A stretch of DNA of 64,000 nt from Mycolicibacterium sp. CBMA 226 (GTDB lineage Bacteria; Actinomycetota; Actinomycetes; Mycobacteriales; Mycobacteriaceae), in contig NZ_VTGY01000020.1 in assembly GCF_009729075.1 (NCBI RefSeq), forward strand, positions 248,001 through 312,000, in the 5' to 3' direction. A model generated the notes under the pieces. It ran no database searches. It worked only from the letters and a program-made list of their open reading frames with translations, and was not told the origin of the DNA. Both the position numbers and the translations under genes were made by a program. Position 1 is the first letter of the stretch. The number at the start of each line of letters is the position of its first letter. Below, in pieces: positions 34,664 through 42,790 of this stretch.

Positions 34664-35562
34664 CCGACCACACCGTGAACCGCCGCCAATTGCGGATCCC
34701 GACGCGTGGCGGCGACGAGCTCGATGCCTGGGTGTACCTGCCAGACGTGCCCGACCCGGCGCCCGTCGTCATGGCACACGGCATCGGCGGCATCAAGGCC
34801 GGCGGACTGCAACCGTTCGCGGAACGATTCGCCGGCAGCGGTTTTGCCGCACTGGTCTTCGACTACCGCCACTGGGGTGAATCCACCGGCGAGCCAAGGC
34901 AATTCCTGTCCGTCGCTCGCCAATTGGCGGACTACCGCACGGCGCTGGCGTGGGCCCGCCGCCAGGACGAGTTCGACACGACGCGAATGTTCGTGTGGGG
35001 CACGTCATTTGCGGGCATGCACATCGTCGAGTTGGCCGCGAGCGAACCGGGTCTGGCCGGCGCCATCGCCCAATGCCCGTTGGTGGACGGTCTCGCCGGA
35101 CTGACCAACATCCCGCCCGCGCGCGCTCTCCAGCTGACCGGTTACGCCCTCGCCGACCTGGCCGGGTCGGTGTTCGGCCGACGCCCGAAATACCTGCCGA
35201 TCAGTGTTCCCCCAGGCCAACTCGGCGTGATCGCGACGGACGACGCGATGGTCGGCATGGACCGACTCGACCCCGGCGACGGTTCATGGTCCAACTACAT
35301 CACCGCACGGTCGCTGCTCGACATCTCCGTGCACCGCCCGGCGCGGCGGGCCCGGGATGCCCGCTGTCCCCTGTTGATGGTCGTCGCCGAGCACGACACC
35401 ATGGCGCCCACCGGACCGGCTTTGACGGTCGTCACAGACGCGCCGCTGGGCGAGCTGTACCGCAGCCGCGGCGGACATTACGACGTCTATGCCGATGGGC
35501 TGGACCACGACAACGTCGTGCGCGTCGAAACAGCGTTCCTGCAACGGCATTCCGAGAAGTGA
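34660..35562 (+). CDS. Alpha/beta hydrolase (dienelactone hydrolase-like)
   Basis: The 300-residue hydrolase has LPDVPDPAPVVMAHGIGG, the FDYRHWGESTGEPRQF region, the nucleophile elbow WGTSFAGMH with Ser about 116, an acidic LLMVVAEHDTMAP and a late His in RSRGGHYDVY. This is the pattern of cytoplasmic acetyl-xylan-esterase/dienelactone-type hydrolases (DUF1100/COG1073). It is coupled to the upstream saccharopine-dehydrogenase-like gene by a four-base overlap, so the two proteins probably serve one pathway. Confidence 0.84.
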   Translation: MTDHTVNRRQLRIPTRGGDELDAWVYLPDVPDPAPVVMAHGIGGIKAGGLQPFAERFAGSGFAALVFDYRHWGESTGEPRQFLSVARQLADYRTALAWARRQDEFDTTRMFVWGTSFAGMHIVELAASEPGLAGAIAQCPLVDGLAGLTNIPPARALQLTGYALADLAGSVFGRRPKYLPISVPPGQLGVIATDDAMVGMDRLDPGDGSWSNYITARSLLDISVHRPARRARDARCPLLMVVAEHDTMAPTGPALTVVTDAPLGELYRSRGGHYDVYADGLDHDNVVRVETAFLQRHSEK

Positions 35563-35576
35563 TCGCAGGGTCTGAT

Positions 35577-36089
35577 TCAGACGCCTGTCACGCCGTCGAT
35601 ACGTTCACGGAGGACGTCGGCGTGCCCGCAGTGCCGGGCATACTCGGCGATCATGTGGGTGTATATCCAGCGCAGACTCACCTCGCCGCCCATGAAGGGA
35701 CTGACCGCATCGAGCGCACGCGCGGCGCAGTTGGCCCGCGCAGCGCTGATCTCGTCCTGCCAAATCCGGAATGCGGCGGGGTACGACGACGCCGCCGACA
35801 GCTCGAATCCGCCGTCGTGGCCCTGGGGGTGATCGCGGGGTCCGAAAATCGGCGGCGCCTCCTCACCGAGGAGCACCCGGCGAAACCAGTTCCGCTCCAC
35901 CTCCGCGGCGTGCTGCACCAACCCCAGCAGCGTCAGCTCGGATGGCGGCGCCGACGCAACGCGCAACTGCTCGTCGTCGAGACCCGCGCATTTCGATGCC
36001 AATGTCGCGCGGTAGAAGTCCAGCCAACCTTCCAGCGTGGGTCGTTCGTCGGCATTCAGGGGCGGCATCGGGCGCTGCACGGAGGTCAC
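35577..36089 (-). CDS. DinB-family (DUF664) protein
   Basis: The 170-residue protein has the four-helix DinB pattern with three metal-binding histidine positions: LLGLVQHAAEVERNWFRRVL, IYTHMIAEYARHCGHADVLR, and a start LEGWLDFYRATLASKCAGLD. Actinobacterial DUF664 proteins are related to mycothiol-dependent transferases. It is convergent with the hydrolase gene (14-base gap) and divergent from the DGPF/ECF42 unit; DinB-like genes often occur near such sigma factors. Confidence 0.83.
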   Translation of the reverse strand: MTSVQRPMPPLNADERPTLEGWLDFYRATLASKCAGLDDEQLRVASAPPSELTLLGLVQHAAEVERNWFRRVLLGEEAPPIFGPRDHPQGHDGGFELSAASSYPAAFRIWQDEISAARANCAARALDAVSPFMGGEVSLRWIYTHMIAEYARHCGHADVLRERIDGVTGV

Positions 36090-36122
36090 GCCTCTCGATG
36101 GTGCCAGAGAGAATCCGGTGTC

Positions 36123-36149
36123 TGTCGATATCCGGGGCAGTCGTTCGTG
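36123..36149 (+). promoter_or_regulatory. Candidate ECF42-dependent promoter
   Basis: TGTCGA at 36123-36128 matches the -35 element I recall for ECF42 sigma factors, and CGTG at 36146-36149, 17 bases later, is one base from the -10 form CGTC. The pair lies about 50 bases before the DGPF gene start, consistent with autoregulation by the downstream sigma factor. Confidence 0.45.
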
Positions 36150-36199
36150 TAGAAGGTGAGGGGTGGCAGCCGGCCGCCCCAGATCGAGGAGTGACGGGT

Positions 36200-36553
36200 A
36201 TGCACTACCTACTTGCCATGCATCAGCCAGTCGGCGATCCGCCGCCGCCGGAGGTGCTGGGACCGATCATGGATGCGCTGGACGCGGTCCAGAACGACAT
36301 GAAAGCCACCGGCGTGTGGGTGTTCTCTGGAGGCCTGCACGGTCCTGATGCGTCCACGGTGGTGCGGGTGAGCGACGGCACGACGTTGACGACAGATGGC
36401 CCGTACGTCGAGGGCAAGGAGCATCTGGGCGGGTTCACCATCATCGACGTGCCCGACCTGGACGCCGCGCTGAGCTGGGCTCGCAGGCAGGCGGAAGCCG
36501 TCGGGATCCTGCCCATCGAGGTACGCCCGTTCCGGGGCGATCTGCGGAGCTGA
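36200..36553 (+). CDS. DGPF/YCII-related protein, ECF42 partner
   Basis: The 117-residue protein is a ferredoxin-like YCII domain: MHYLLAMHQPVGDP at the start, VWVFSGGLHGPDASTVVRV in the middle, the family signature TDGPYVEGKEHLGGFTIIDV and LDAALSWARRQAEAVGILPI at the end. Such DGPF proteins are the typical neighbours and regulon members of ECF42 sigma factors; their biochemical role is unknown. GAGGAG lies about ten bases before the ATG. The sigma gene starts eight bases after its stop. Confidence 0.9.
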   Translation: MHYLLAMHQPVGDPPPPEVLGPIMDALDAVQNDMKATGVWVFSGGLHGPDASTVVRVSDGTTLTTDGPYVEGKEHLGGFTIIDVPDLDAALSWARRQAEAVGILPIEVRPFRGDLRS

Positions 36554-36561
36554 TCGCGACC

Positions 36562-37788
36562 GTGCCCCTGATGCCGCCCGCCGAGATCGCCGATGTGTTC
36601 CGGCGCGAGTACGGGCGGGCGGTGGCCGTCCTGGTCCGCCGATTCGGTGACATCGACCTCGCCGAGGAGGCGGTCCAGGACGCCTTCACCAAGGCCCTGA
36701 ACCGCTGGCCACAGACCGGTCCGCCCCCGAGCCCCGCCGGATGGATCATCACCACCGCAGCACACACGATCGTCGACCGGTTCCGTCGGGAATCCATTCG
36801 TGGCGAGCGCCACGCGCAGGCGGCACTGCTCTATCCGGCGGCCGATGACGAGTTGCTCGAAGAAGGTCCCGTGCGCGACGACCACCTACGCTTGATCTTC
36901 ATCTGCTGTCACCCCGCGCTGGCCCTCGAGGCCCGGATCGCACTCACCCTCCGATTGCTCGGGGGTCTGTCGACCAAGGAGATCGCGCGTGCCTTCCTGA
37001 TCTCGGAATCCACTGTCGCGCAACGGCTTGTCCGGGCCAAGCGCAAGATCCGCGATGCGCACATCCCCTATCGGGTGCCGCACGACAGCGATCTGCCGGA
37101 GCGCCTGCACGGGGTGCTGGCCGTGGTGTACCTCATCTTCAACGAAGGACACACTGCCAGCTCCGGCGACGGCCTGGTACGGGCCGATCTCACCGACGAG
37201 GCGGTTCGGCTCGGCCGGCTGCTGGCAGAGCTGATGCCGGACGAACCCGAGGTGTTGGGGCTGCTCGCCCTGATGTTGCTGACCGACGCGCGGCGCGCGG
37301 CTCGCACAGATGCGGACGGGAATCTGGTTCTGCTCTCCGACCAGGACCGCAGCCGATGGGACCGCGGCTTCATCGATGAAGGGCAGGCGCTGGTTCGCAC
37401 GTGTTTACGACGAAATCGACCGGGGCCCTATCAAATCCAGGCGGCCATCAACGCCGTGCACAGCGATGCACCCACTGCGTCCGCGACGGACTGGCGCCAA
37501 ATCCTCGCGCTGTACGACCAGCTGATAGCCATCGCCCCGACGCCCGTCGTTGCGCTCAACCGTGCCGTGGCGGTGGCCGAGGTGCGGGACCCGCAAACGG
37601 CGCTGGCTCTGGTGGATGCACTCGACCTGACGGACTATCACGTCTACCACGTCGTTCGTGCGTCGCTGCTGTCTCGCGTAGGGCGGACAGCCGACGCGGC
37701 CGATGCCTACCACCAGGCTGCCACACTGGCCGCGAACCCCGTTGAACAGGCGTATCTGCGCCGCGCTCGTGATGCCGTGGACGGTTGA
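36562..37788 (+). CDS. ECF42-group RNA polymerase sigma factor
   Basis: The 408-residue protein combines a sigma-70 region 2 (VFRREYGRAVAVLVRRFGDI, LAEEAVQDAFTKALNRW, residues about 10-70), a region 4 HTH (LLGGLSTKEIARAFLISEST, VAQRLVRAKRKIR, about 134-168) and a long C-terminal extension of helical repeats (LGLLALMLLTDARRAARTD, ALYDQLIAIAPTPVVALNRA) ending NPVEQAYLRRARD. ECF42 factors lack an anti-sigma factor and use this extension for regulation. The GTG start at 36562 directly follows the DGPF gene. The signal it senses is unknown. Confidence 0.92.
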   Translation: MPLMPPAEIADVFRREYGRAVAVLVRRFGDIDLAEEAVQDAFTKALNRWPQTGPPPSPAGWIITTAAHTIVDRFRRESIRGERHAQAALLYPAADDELLEEGPVRDDHLRLIFICCHPALALEARIALTLRLLGGLSTKEIARAFLISESTVAQRLVRAKRKIRDAHIPYRVPHDSDLPERLHGVLAVVYLIFNEGHTASSGDGLVRADLTDEAVRLGRLLAELMPDEPEVLGLLALMLLTDARRAARTDADGNLVLLSDQDRSRWDRGFIDEGQALVRTCLRRNRPGPYQIQAAINAVHSDAPTASATDWRQILALYDQLIAIAPTPVVALNRAVAVAEVRDPQTALALVDALDLTDYHVYHVVRASLLSRVGRTADAADAYHQAATLAANPVEQAYLRRARDAVDG

Positions 37789-37808
37789 GAAGTTCTGCAA
37801 CGCCGCAG

Positions 37809-38543
37809 TCACAGCCTTCCGACGACGAAAGTCGCGGCCTGGTCGGCCATTCCGTTTGAGCCATAGGTGATGTGGGCGAACGACGGCCCACCGGCAGGCG
37901 CCCCGTTGCAGATGGTGTCGTCGGGCACGCACAACTCGATCGTCTTGGGCACGTACGCGGGTCCGATGGCTATCGGCGGCGCGCCGATGTCTGCCATGAA
38001 CTGACTCGACGGCTTGCCGAACAGGACCAGTGCGGCAACGTGGTTCGCGACCGAGGGCGGCATCGGTTTGGGCGCGTACCACGTGTATTCCGCCAGATCC
38101 GCCGGGATCTCCTTCGGCAGTGCGTTCGCTGTCGCGAATCCCGACACCACTGCGCCCTGGGAGTAGCCGCCGAGCACGATCCTGGTGTTGGGGCAGTTCG
38201 CCGCGGTGGCCTCGACGTGGGTGGCGGCGTCCTTGACGCCGTCGACCACGCTCTGCACGAAATCCAGCCGGTTCCCGAAATCGCTGCTGGCCGCATAGTT
38301 CACCGGATACACCGAGATCGACTTGTTGGCCGCCTGCGCCTGCAGCGCGTCGACCAATGCGCGTCCCGCCATGCCGACGCCCGGCGGTTCACTGGTACCG
38401 CGCGCGAACACCACCTCGACGTCAGGACATGGCTCCGCGGACGCCGGCGGCGCCGGAACGCTCACAATGGCGGAAGCGATGACCGTGGCGACCCCGGCGA
38501 TGTGGGGTAACCGCGTGACTTGGAAAAGCTTGTTGACGTCCAT
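37809..38543 (-). CDS. Secreted cutinase-family serine esterase
   Basis: The 244-residue precursor has a signal peptide (HIAGVATVIASAIVSVP, cleavage near PASA at 36). The mature protein has EVVFARGTSEPPGVG, the nucleophile elbow LGGYSQGA (Ser 128) and the paired motif CVPDDTICNG with catalytic Asp, then His in SFAHITYG. Mycobacterial cutinase-like proteins hydrolyse esters, lipids or polyesters outside the cell and rarely act on cutin itself. Monocistronic, convergent with the ECF42 sigma gene. Confidence 0.92.
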   Translation of the reverse strand: MDVNKLFQVTRLPHIAGVATVIASAIVSVPAPPASAEPCPDVEVVFARGTSEPPGVGMAGRALVDALQAQAANKSISVYPVNYAASSDFGNRLDFVQSVVDGVKDAATHVEATAANCPNTRIVLGGYSQGAVVSGFATANALPKEIPADLAEYTWYAPKPMPPSVANHVAALVLFGKPSSQFMADIGAPPIAIGPAYVPKTIELCVPDDTICNGAPAGGPSFAHITYGSNGMADQAATFVVGRL

Positions 38544-38719
38544 CTCAGCTCCAGCGTCTTGCGCCAGCTAACAGCTACCGGCCGTTTTCCATGCTGACAC
38601 ACAGCCGGTGGCGGCGATACCCCGTCAGCGGCAGCAATCCGCCAAGGATCCGCCAAGAACGGCACCGCACCATTGCTGTCGACGGCCAACCCCGGCCGAA
38701 CCAGCGAAAGGGAGAACTC

Positions 38720-38974
38720 ATGATCAGCACCCACAACATCAAGAAGATCGCGGGCACGGCGCTGTTGTCGGGCGGACTGACCCTGGTCGGTTTCGGCCTG
38801 GCGTCGGGCACGGCCCAGGCATTCAATCCGCAACCGGAACCTCCGGGCAAGCCGATCAACGTCTCCGTCACGACCCAGATCACTTCGCCGGGCACGATTC
38901 GTGGCTTCAACCCCACCCCGGAACCGCCCAGGGTGACGACCGGAGGCATCCGCGGATGCGACGGTTCCGTCTAG
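38720..38974 (+). CDS. Small exported protein with paired FNPxPEPP repeats
   Basis: The 84-residue precursor has a signal peptide with cleavage after GTAQA (residue 34). The mature 50 residues begin FNPQPEPPG (35-43) and carry a second copy FNPTPEPPR (63-71), separated by a Thr/Ser/Val-rich linker, with one cysteine near the end. Small secreted proteins with this repeat occur in mycobacteria, but I know no function. GGGAG lies five to ten bases before the ATG. It is a separate transcription unit between a cutinase and a Rieske protein. Confidence 0.7.
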   Translation: MISTHNIKKIAGTALLSGGLTLVGFGLASGTAQAFNPQPEPPGKPINVSVTTQITSPGTIRGFNPTPEPPRVTTGGIRGCDGSV

Positions 38975-38992
38975 ACGGCGAAGCAACACAGG

Positions 38993-39418
38993 TCAGGTGA
39001 CGGTCACCGTGTCTCCGGCGACGGTGACAGCCTTCGGGTCCAGTGGCTTCTCCGCCGGGCCCTTGACGACGGAGCCGTCCGCAACACTGAATGTGCTTCC
39101 GTGGCAAGGACAATCGATGGTGCCGTCGGCGACCTTCGACACCGTGCACTGCCGGTGCGTGCAGACCGCACTGAATGCCTTGAACTCACCCGCCTTCGGC
39201 TGAGTGACGACGACCTTGGCGTCGGTGAGGACCACGCCTCCGCCCACGGGCACATCGGCAGCCTTCACCGATGGAGATGCGGACTTGCCAGTGGTCTCAC
39301 CGCTTGCCGACTGGCTGCTCGGGGTCCCCGCGTCTTTCCCGCCACATGCGGCGAGCACCATCCCGGCACCGACGGCTCCGGCGCCGAGAAGAACGCCGCG
39401 GCGATTGGTCTCGGTCAT
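38993..39418 (-). CDS. Rieske [2Fe-2S] lipoprotein with Tat-like signal
   Basis: The 141-residue protein has a twin-arginine signal (TNRRGVLLGAGAVGAG) followed by a lipobox LAAC (Cys25), so it is probably folded with its cluster in the cytoplasm, exported and lipid-anchored. The Rieske domain has ligands Cys86 and His88 (VCTHRQC) and Cys103 and His106 (CPCHGS), plus Cys91 and Cys105 for the disulfide. It is a small single-domain electron carrier, distinct from the QcrA subunit of the bc1 complex. It starts seven bases after the stop of a small exported protein gene, so the two form an operon. The redox partner is unknown. Confidence 0.9.
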   Translation of the reverse strand: MTETNRRGVLLGAGAVGAGMVLAACGGKDAGTPSSQSASGETTGKSASPSVKAADVPVGGGVVLTDAKVVVTQPKAGEFKAFSAVCTHRQCTVSKVADGTIDCPCHGSTFSVADGSVVKGPAEKPLDPKAVTVAGDTVTVT

Positions 39419-39425
39419 GGGCCGA

Positions 39426-39746
39426 CTACCGCCGGCCGCCGCCGCCTCCCGCGTTGTACCCGGGCGACGCCACTTCTCCTTCGGTGAGCTGGAACGGCGG
39501 CGTGAACAGGCTGGGATCGTCGAGCGACGACTCAGGCGCGTTGAATGGACCCTGCGCCGCCTCCGGGGCCGCGGGGCCGTCGGCCGGGGGCACGCACGTG
39601 CCTTCGGACGCGACCAAGCCGTCCGAGCACGTAAGTTCGTCGGCATGCGCGATCGGCATGCTGATCAAGCCAGCCACCGCCGCCGCGACGCCAAACGTTG
39701 CTGCAGCCACTGACATGCGAGCGAATCGCTTGGTTGTTGCGCTCAT
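39426..39746 (-). CDS. Small exported Pro/Gly-rich protein
   Basis: The 106-residue precursor has a signal peptide (FARMSVAAATFGVAAAVAGL, cleavage after AHA near 36). The mature part starts DELTCSDGLVASEGTCVPP, with two cysteines that could pair, then a Pro/Ala-rich stretch and a glycine-arginine tail. I do not recognise a family. The ATG at 39746 gives a proper signal peptide. It lies directly upstream of the Rieske lipoprotein gene (seven-base gap), suggesting a joint envelope function. Confidence 0.65.
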   Translation of the reverse strand: MSATTKRFARMSVAAATFGVAAAVAGLISMPIAHADELTCSDGLVASEGTCVPPADGPAAPEAAQGPFNAPESSLDDPSLFTPPFQLTEGEVASPGYNAGGGGGRR

Positions 39747-39852
39747 TCCACACCCACTCTCCGGCGCTATCTGGTCCGGTGAAGGTAGCACCCTTGCGTC
39801 CGTCGTGACGGTCCGTTTCGGCACTTGAGTCAATTGCGTTTACAGACTTTTT

Positions 39853-41274
39853 TCACACCAGACCGTAGGCCTCCTCCAGCGCTGCCAAGGCCTCGCCGGT
39901 CTTGATGGCCAGCTTCTGCATGTGCGGCATCGAATCGCGGCACCCGGTGAAGCCGAAATTCAAAGTACCCGAGTAGCTTTGGCACGTGATGTTCAGGCCG
40001 ACGCCATGCACGGGAATCGACACCGGATAGGTGGAAACGAGCTCGTCGCCCCGGAAGTACAACGGGTAGTCGGGGCCGGGAACATTCGACAGGATGACGT
40101 TGTACGACGCCGGCGCGACTTTCGGCACGCCCACGGTGGCCGCGCCCGTCTGTGCGAGGAACGGCGCCATCAGGGCAGCGGTGTAAGCCAGGATCGCGGT
40201 GCTGGTCATACCCGACAACTGATCCTTGGCCGCTTTCGTGGAGGCACTGATCGTCTCGATCCGCTCGCGCGCGTCGGCGATGTCCGTCCCCAGGGTAGCC
40301 AGGATCGCACCCACGGCATTGCCGCCGCCCGGGTCGTCTTTGGGCCGAATGTTGACCGGCAGCATGGCAATCAGCGATTTCTCGGGCAGGGCGTCGAGTC
40401 CCAAGAGGTAATCACGCAGTCCGCCACCACAGATGGCGAGCGCCACATCGTTCAGTGTTGCGCCGGCCGCGTCGGCAACGGCGCGCAATCGCGCGATGTC
40501 GTACTGCTGGGTGGCAAAGCGGCGGCTTCGACCGATGCGGCCGTTGAAGATGGTGTGCGGCGCCTGGCCTGGGCCGATGAGCGGATTGCTCTTGCTGACT
40601 GCGGTCACGGCCAGCTTGGCGAAGGCGGCAGGCAGGTCGATGACGGTTGACAGTTCCGAGGTGATGGACCGCAGCAGACCGCCGATATCGGGAATGCGGC
40701 TGCTGTCCCTCTCGTCGTTCTTGTGTTCCCGCTTGGGCACCGGATTCCGGAAGAACAACGGGGTTTCGGTGTCGGACGGGTCGGTCGACATCGAGCGGAT
40801 GAGGGTCTTCATCGCGGTGTAGCCATCGACGAGTGAGTGATGCATTTTCACGTACAACGCGACGTTGCCGTCGTCGAGGCCCTCGATGATATGCAGTTCC
40901 CAGGGCGGTCGCGTCAGGTCCAGCTGCCGAGCATGCAAGCGGGAGATCAGGATTCCCAGCTCTCGCTGGTCGCCCGGACGGGGCAACGCCGACCGTCGAA
41001 CGTGATACGTGACGTCGAACTTCGGATCCTCGACCCACCGCTGCAACGGGTTCAGGAGGAACCACGGCGTCTGCAGCTTCATGTTCCATGGTGGCTCGAT
41101 CTCGTTCGAGCCGTATATCTCGTCGCGCAGCTGATCGAGGATGTCCCCCGCGTCAGCCGACGTCGGACGGAACTGCATCAATCCCGCGACATGCATCATC
41201 GTCTCGGGAGATTCGGCCGCCAGGAACATCGAATCGAGCGGCGACAGTCGTTTGCTGGTCACCCGGCTGAACAT
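39853..41274 (-). CDS. Wax ester synthase/diacylglycerol acyltransferase (WS/DGAT)
   Basis: The 473-residue acyltransferase makes triacylglycerol or wax esters from acyl-CoA. It begins LSPLDSMFLAAESPETMMHV, has the catalytic motif HHSLVDG at about residue 143, and contains PLIGPGQAPHTIFNGRIG, NVILSNVPGP and SYSGTLNFGF, all typical of mycobacterial Tgs/WSD proteins. Products serve as storage lipid. The ATG at 41274 is preferred over one 27 bases upstream. Next to it are a CadD-like transporter (same strand, upstream) and the Rieske unit downstream. Confidence 0.94.
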   Translation of the reverse strand: MFSRVTSKRLSPLDSMFLAAESPETMMHVAGLMQFRPTSADAGDILDQLRDEIYGSNEIEPPWNMKLQTPWFLLNPLQRWVEDPKFDVTYHVRRSALPRPGDQRELGILISRLHARQLDLTRPPWELHIIEGLDDGNVALYVKMHHSLVDGYTAMKTLIRSMSTDPSDTETPLFFRNPVPKREHKNDERDSSRIPDIGGLLRSITSELSTVIDLPAAFAKLAVTAVSKSNPLIGPGQAPHTIFNGRIGRSRRFATQQYDIARLRAVADAAGATLNDVALAICGGGLRDYLLGLDALPEKSLIAMLPVNIRPKDDPGGGNAVGAILATLGTDIADARERIETISASTKAAKDQLSGMTSTAILAYTAALMAPFLAQTGAATVGVPKVAPASYNVILSNVPGPDYPLYFRGDELVSTYPVSIPVHGVGLNITCQSYSGTLNFGFTGCRDSMPHMQKLAIKTGEALAALEEAYGLV

Positions 41275-41331
41275 ACCCAGCGGTCGGCAGCTCGATTGCA
41301 AAACGTGTGAATGGCGTTCTCCGGTCTGCCG

Positions 41332-41937
41332 TCACCGCACGAAGACGCCGCCTTCGATGAGGATCATGGCCCCGACCGCGATCAACACGATGGGCAGGAT
41401 GATGTGACCCCACCTGGAGAACGTGTTGGCCACGACCGGGTGCGCAGCGAAGTACCGGCCGGCGGCACACCACACTCCGACCCCGACGAGAAACACCGTG
41501 ACGTAGAGCGCGACGGTGCCGCCCGCGGCGACCGCGAACATCGGAACGTAGACACCGAGATTGTCGCCGCCGTTCGCGAAGGTCACGCCGGCGACCTGCC
41601 ACATGCCCGGCGTGGTCGGCCCTGACCCGCTCTCGGTTTCCGGCGTCTCGGAACCTCGTCTCCGCCAGGCGGTCCAGGCGGCCTTGAGCCCCAGCATGAT
41701 TGGCACCAGGCCGAAGTAGGGCAACACCGCAGCCGGCAGCAGCGCGGCGCCGACAAGGGCGGCGCAGATCGATACCACCAAGATGGCGGCGAAGCCGAGG
41801 TACTGGCCGGCGACCACTCGCATCACTGCGCCTCGATGGCCACGCGCTTGGCCGAAGAACACCGCAAGCACAACCATGTCGTCGATGTTGGTGACGGCGA
41901 AGGTGGCGACCGCCTGGGTGATGGTGGTGACGATCAT
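41332..41937 (-). CDS. CadD-family transporter
   Basis: The 201-residue membrane protein has about five or six hydrophobic segments. The start TFAVTNIDDMVVLAVFFGQ and the repeated TFANGGDNLGVYVPMFAV, each with a charged Asp/Asn pair in a helix, are the signature of the cadmium-resistance transporter CadD family, related to LysE-type exporters. The ion carried here is unknown. The ATG at 41937 is preferred because the upstream in-frame extension is hydrophilic and Arg-rich. Divergent from gtrA. Confidence 0.8.
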   Translation of the reverse strand: MIVTTITQAVATFAVTNIDDMVVLAVFFGQARGHRGAVMRVVAGQYLGFAAILVVSICAALVGAALLPAAVLPYFGLVPIMLGLKAAWTAWRRRGSETPETESGSGPTTPGMWQVAGVTFANGGDNLGVYVPMFAVAAGGTVALYVTVFLVGVGVWCAAGRYFAAHPVVANTFSRWGHIILPIVLIAVGAMILIEGGVFVR

Positions 41938-42059
41938 CGCGTCGCGCACCTCGGTCGGGACCTCATCGGTGTGGACATTACGGGATGCCTCCCGAGCCCG
42001 AAGTGCAGAGTTCGTCTCACGGCTACCTGGCCGACGCCGGCCCATGACACAGTGCCCGC

Positions 42060-42533
42060 GTGACCGTCGACTCGGCGAGTGGACTGCAGCGCGCCGTCGA
42101 CCGCTTCCACCGCGGCTGCGAACTGGCCGTCAGCCGGCTGCCCTTCGGCCTCAAATCAGTTGTTGCCCCGACCTTCCTGGGCTTCGCACTGATCAATGGC
42201 TGCACATTCGCGATCGACCTGCTGTTGCTCACCGGATTACGGGACGGGCTGAAACTTCCGCTGGCGGTGGCGGTCACGGTCTCCTACGTGTGCGCGTTCG
42301 GCCTCAGCTACGTGCTGAACCGGATCTTCAACTTCAGCTCGCACAGCGCGGTCGGCCCGCAGCTCGCCGTGTACGTCGTCGTGGTCGTGGTGAACTATCT
42401 GGCGTTCATCCTGGGTGTGTCGACCGGATTGTCGGCCCTCGGTGTCGAATACCACGTCGCCAGGATCGCGGCCGGCACCTGCGAGGCGATCTATATGTAC
42501 GCGGCGATGCGCTGGGTGGTGTTCCGGCGCTGA
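42060..42533 (+). CDS. GtrA-family membrane protein
   Basis: The 157-residue protein has four hydrophobic helices. GFALINGCTFAIDLLLLTGL, VCAFGLSYVLNRIFNF and the C-terminal RWVVFRR are GtrA hallmarks. GtrA proteins help flip polyprenyl-linked sugars for cell-surface polysaccharides; the mycobacterial example Rv3789 acts in arabinan export. Start is GTG. No glycosyltransferase is adjacent, so its partner is not visible. Confidence 0.85.
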   Translation: MTVDSASGLQRAVDRFHRGCELAVSRLPFGLKSVVAPTFLGFALINGCTFAIDLLLLTGLRDGLKLPLAVAVTVSYVCAFGLSYVLNRIFNFSSHSAVGPQLAVYVVVVVVNYLAFILGVSTGLSALGVEYHVARIAAGTCEAIYMYAAMRWVVFRR

Positions 42534-42603
42534 CCAGGCGTGCCCCCATCGCCGTGAGCTGCGTCTCACCGCGCGCAAACATGCTGCGACGGTGTTAATT
42601 TCG

Positions 42604-42624
42604 CTTCGTAAAAGTTGTACGAAG
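42604..42624. promoter_or_regulatory. 7-bp inverted repeat after gtrA
   Basis: CTTCGTA and TACGAAG form a perfect 7-bp dyad with a 7-base AT-rich centre, 70 bases after the gtrA stop and 167 before the PE-PPE hydrolase start. The surrounding sequence is unusually AT-rich, suggesting a promoter/operator for the downstream gene rather than a terminator. Confidence 0.35.
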
Positions 42625-42790
42625 GTACCAAACGGGGGTAGTCGCGGACATGCGGGCATAGCACACGCATCGTCGCCTCCAGGCCGGCGAAATTTCTGAG
42701 CAAGTCACCACACCGACAGCGTCGCTGGAACGGTGCTGCTCTGCGCATCCACCAGTGTCGTCATCCTTGTGTACAGATTGGAACTGTCCC

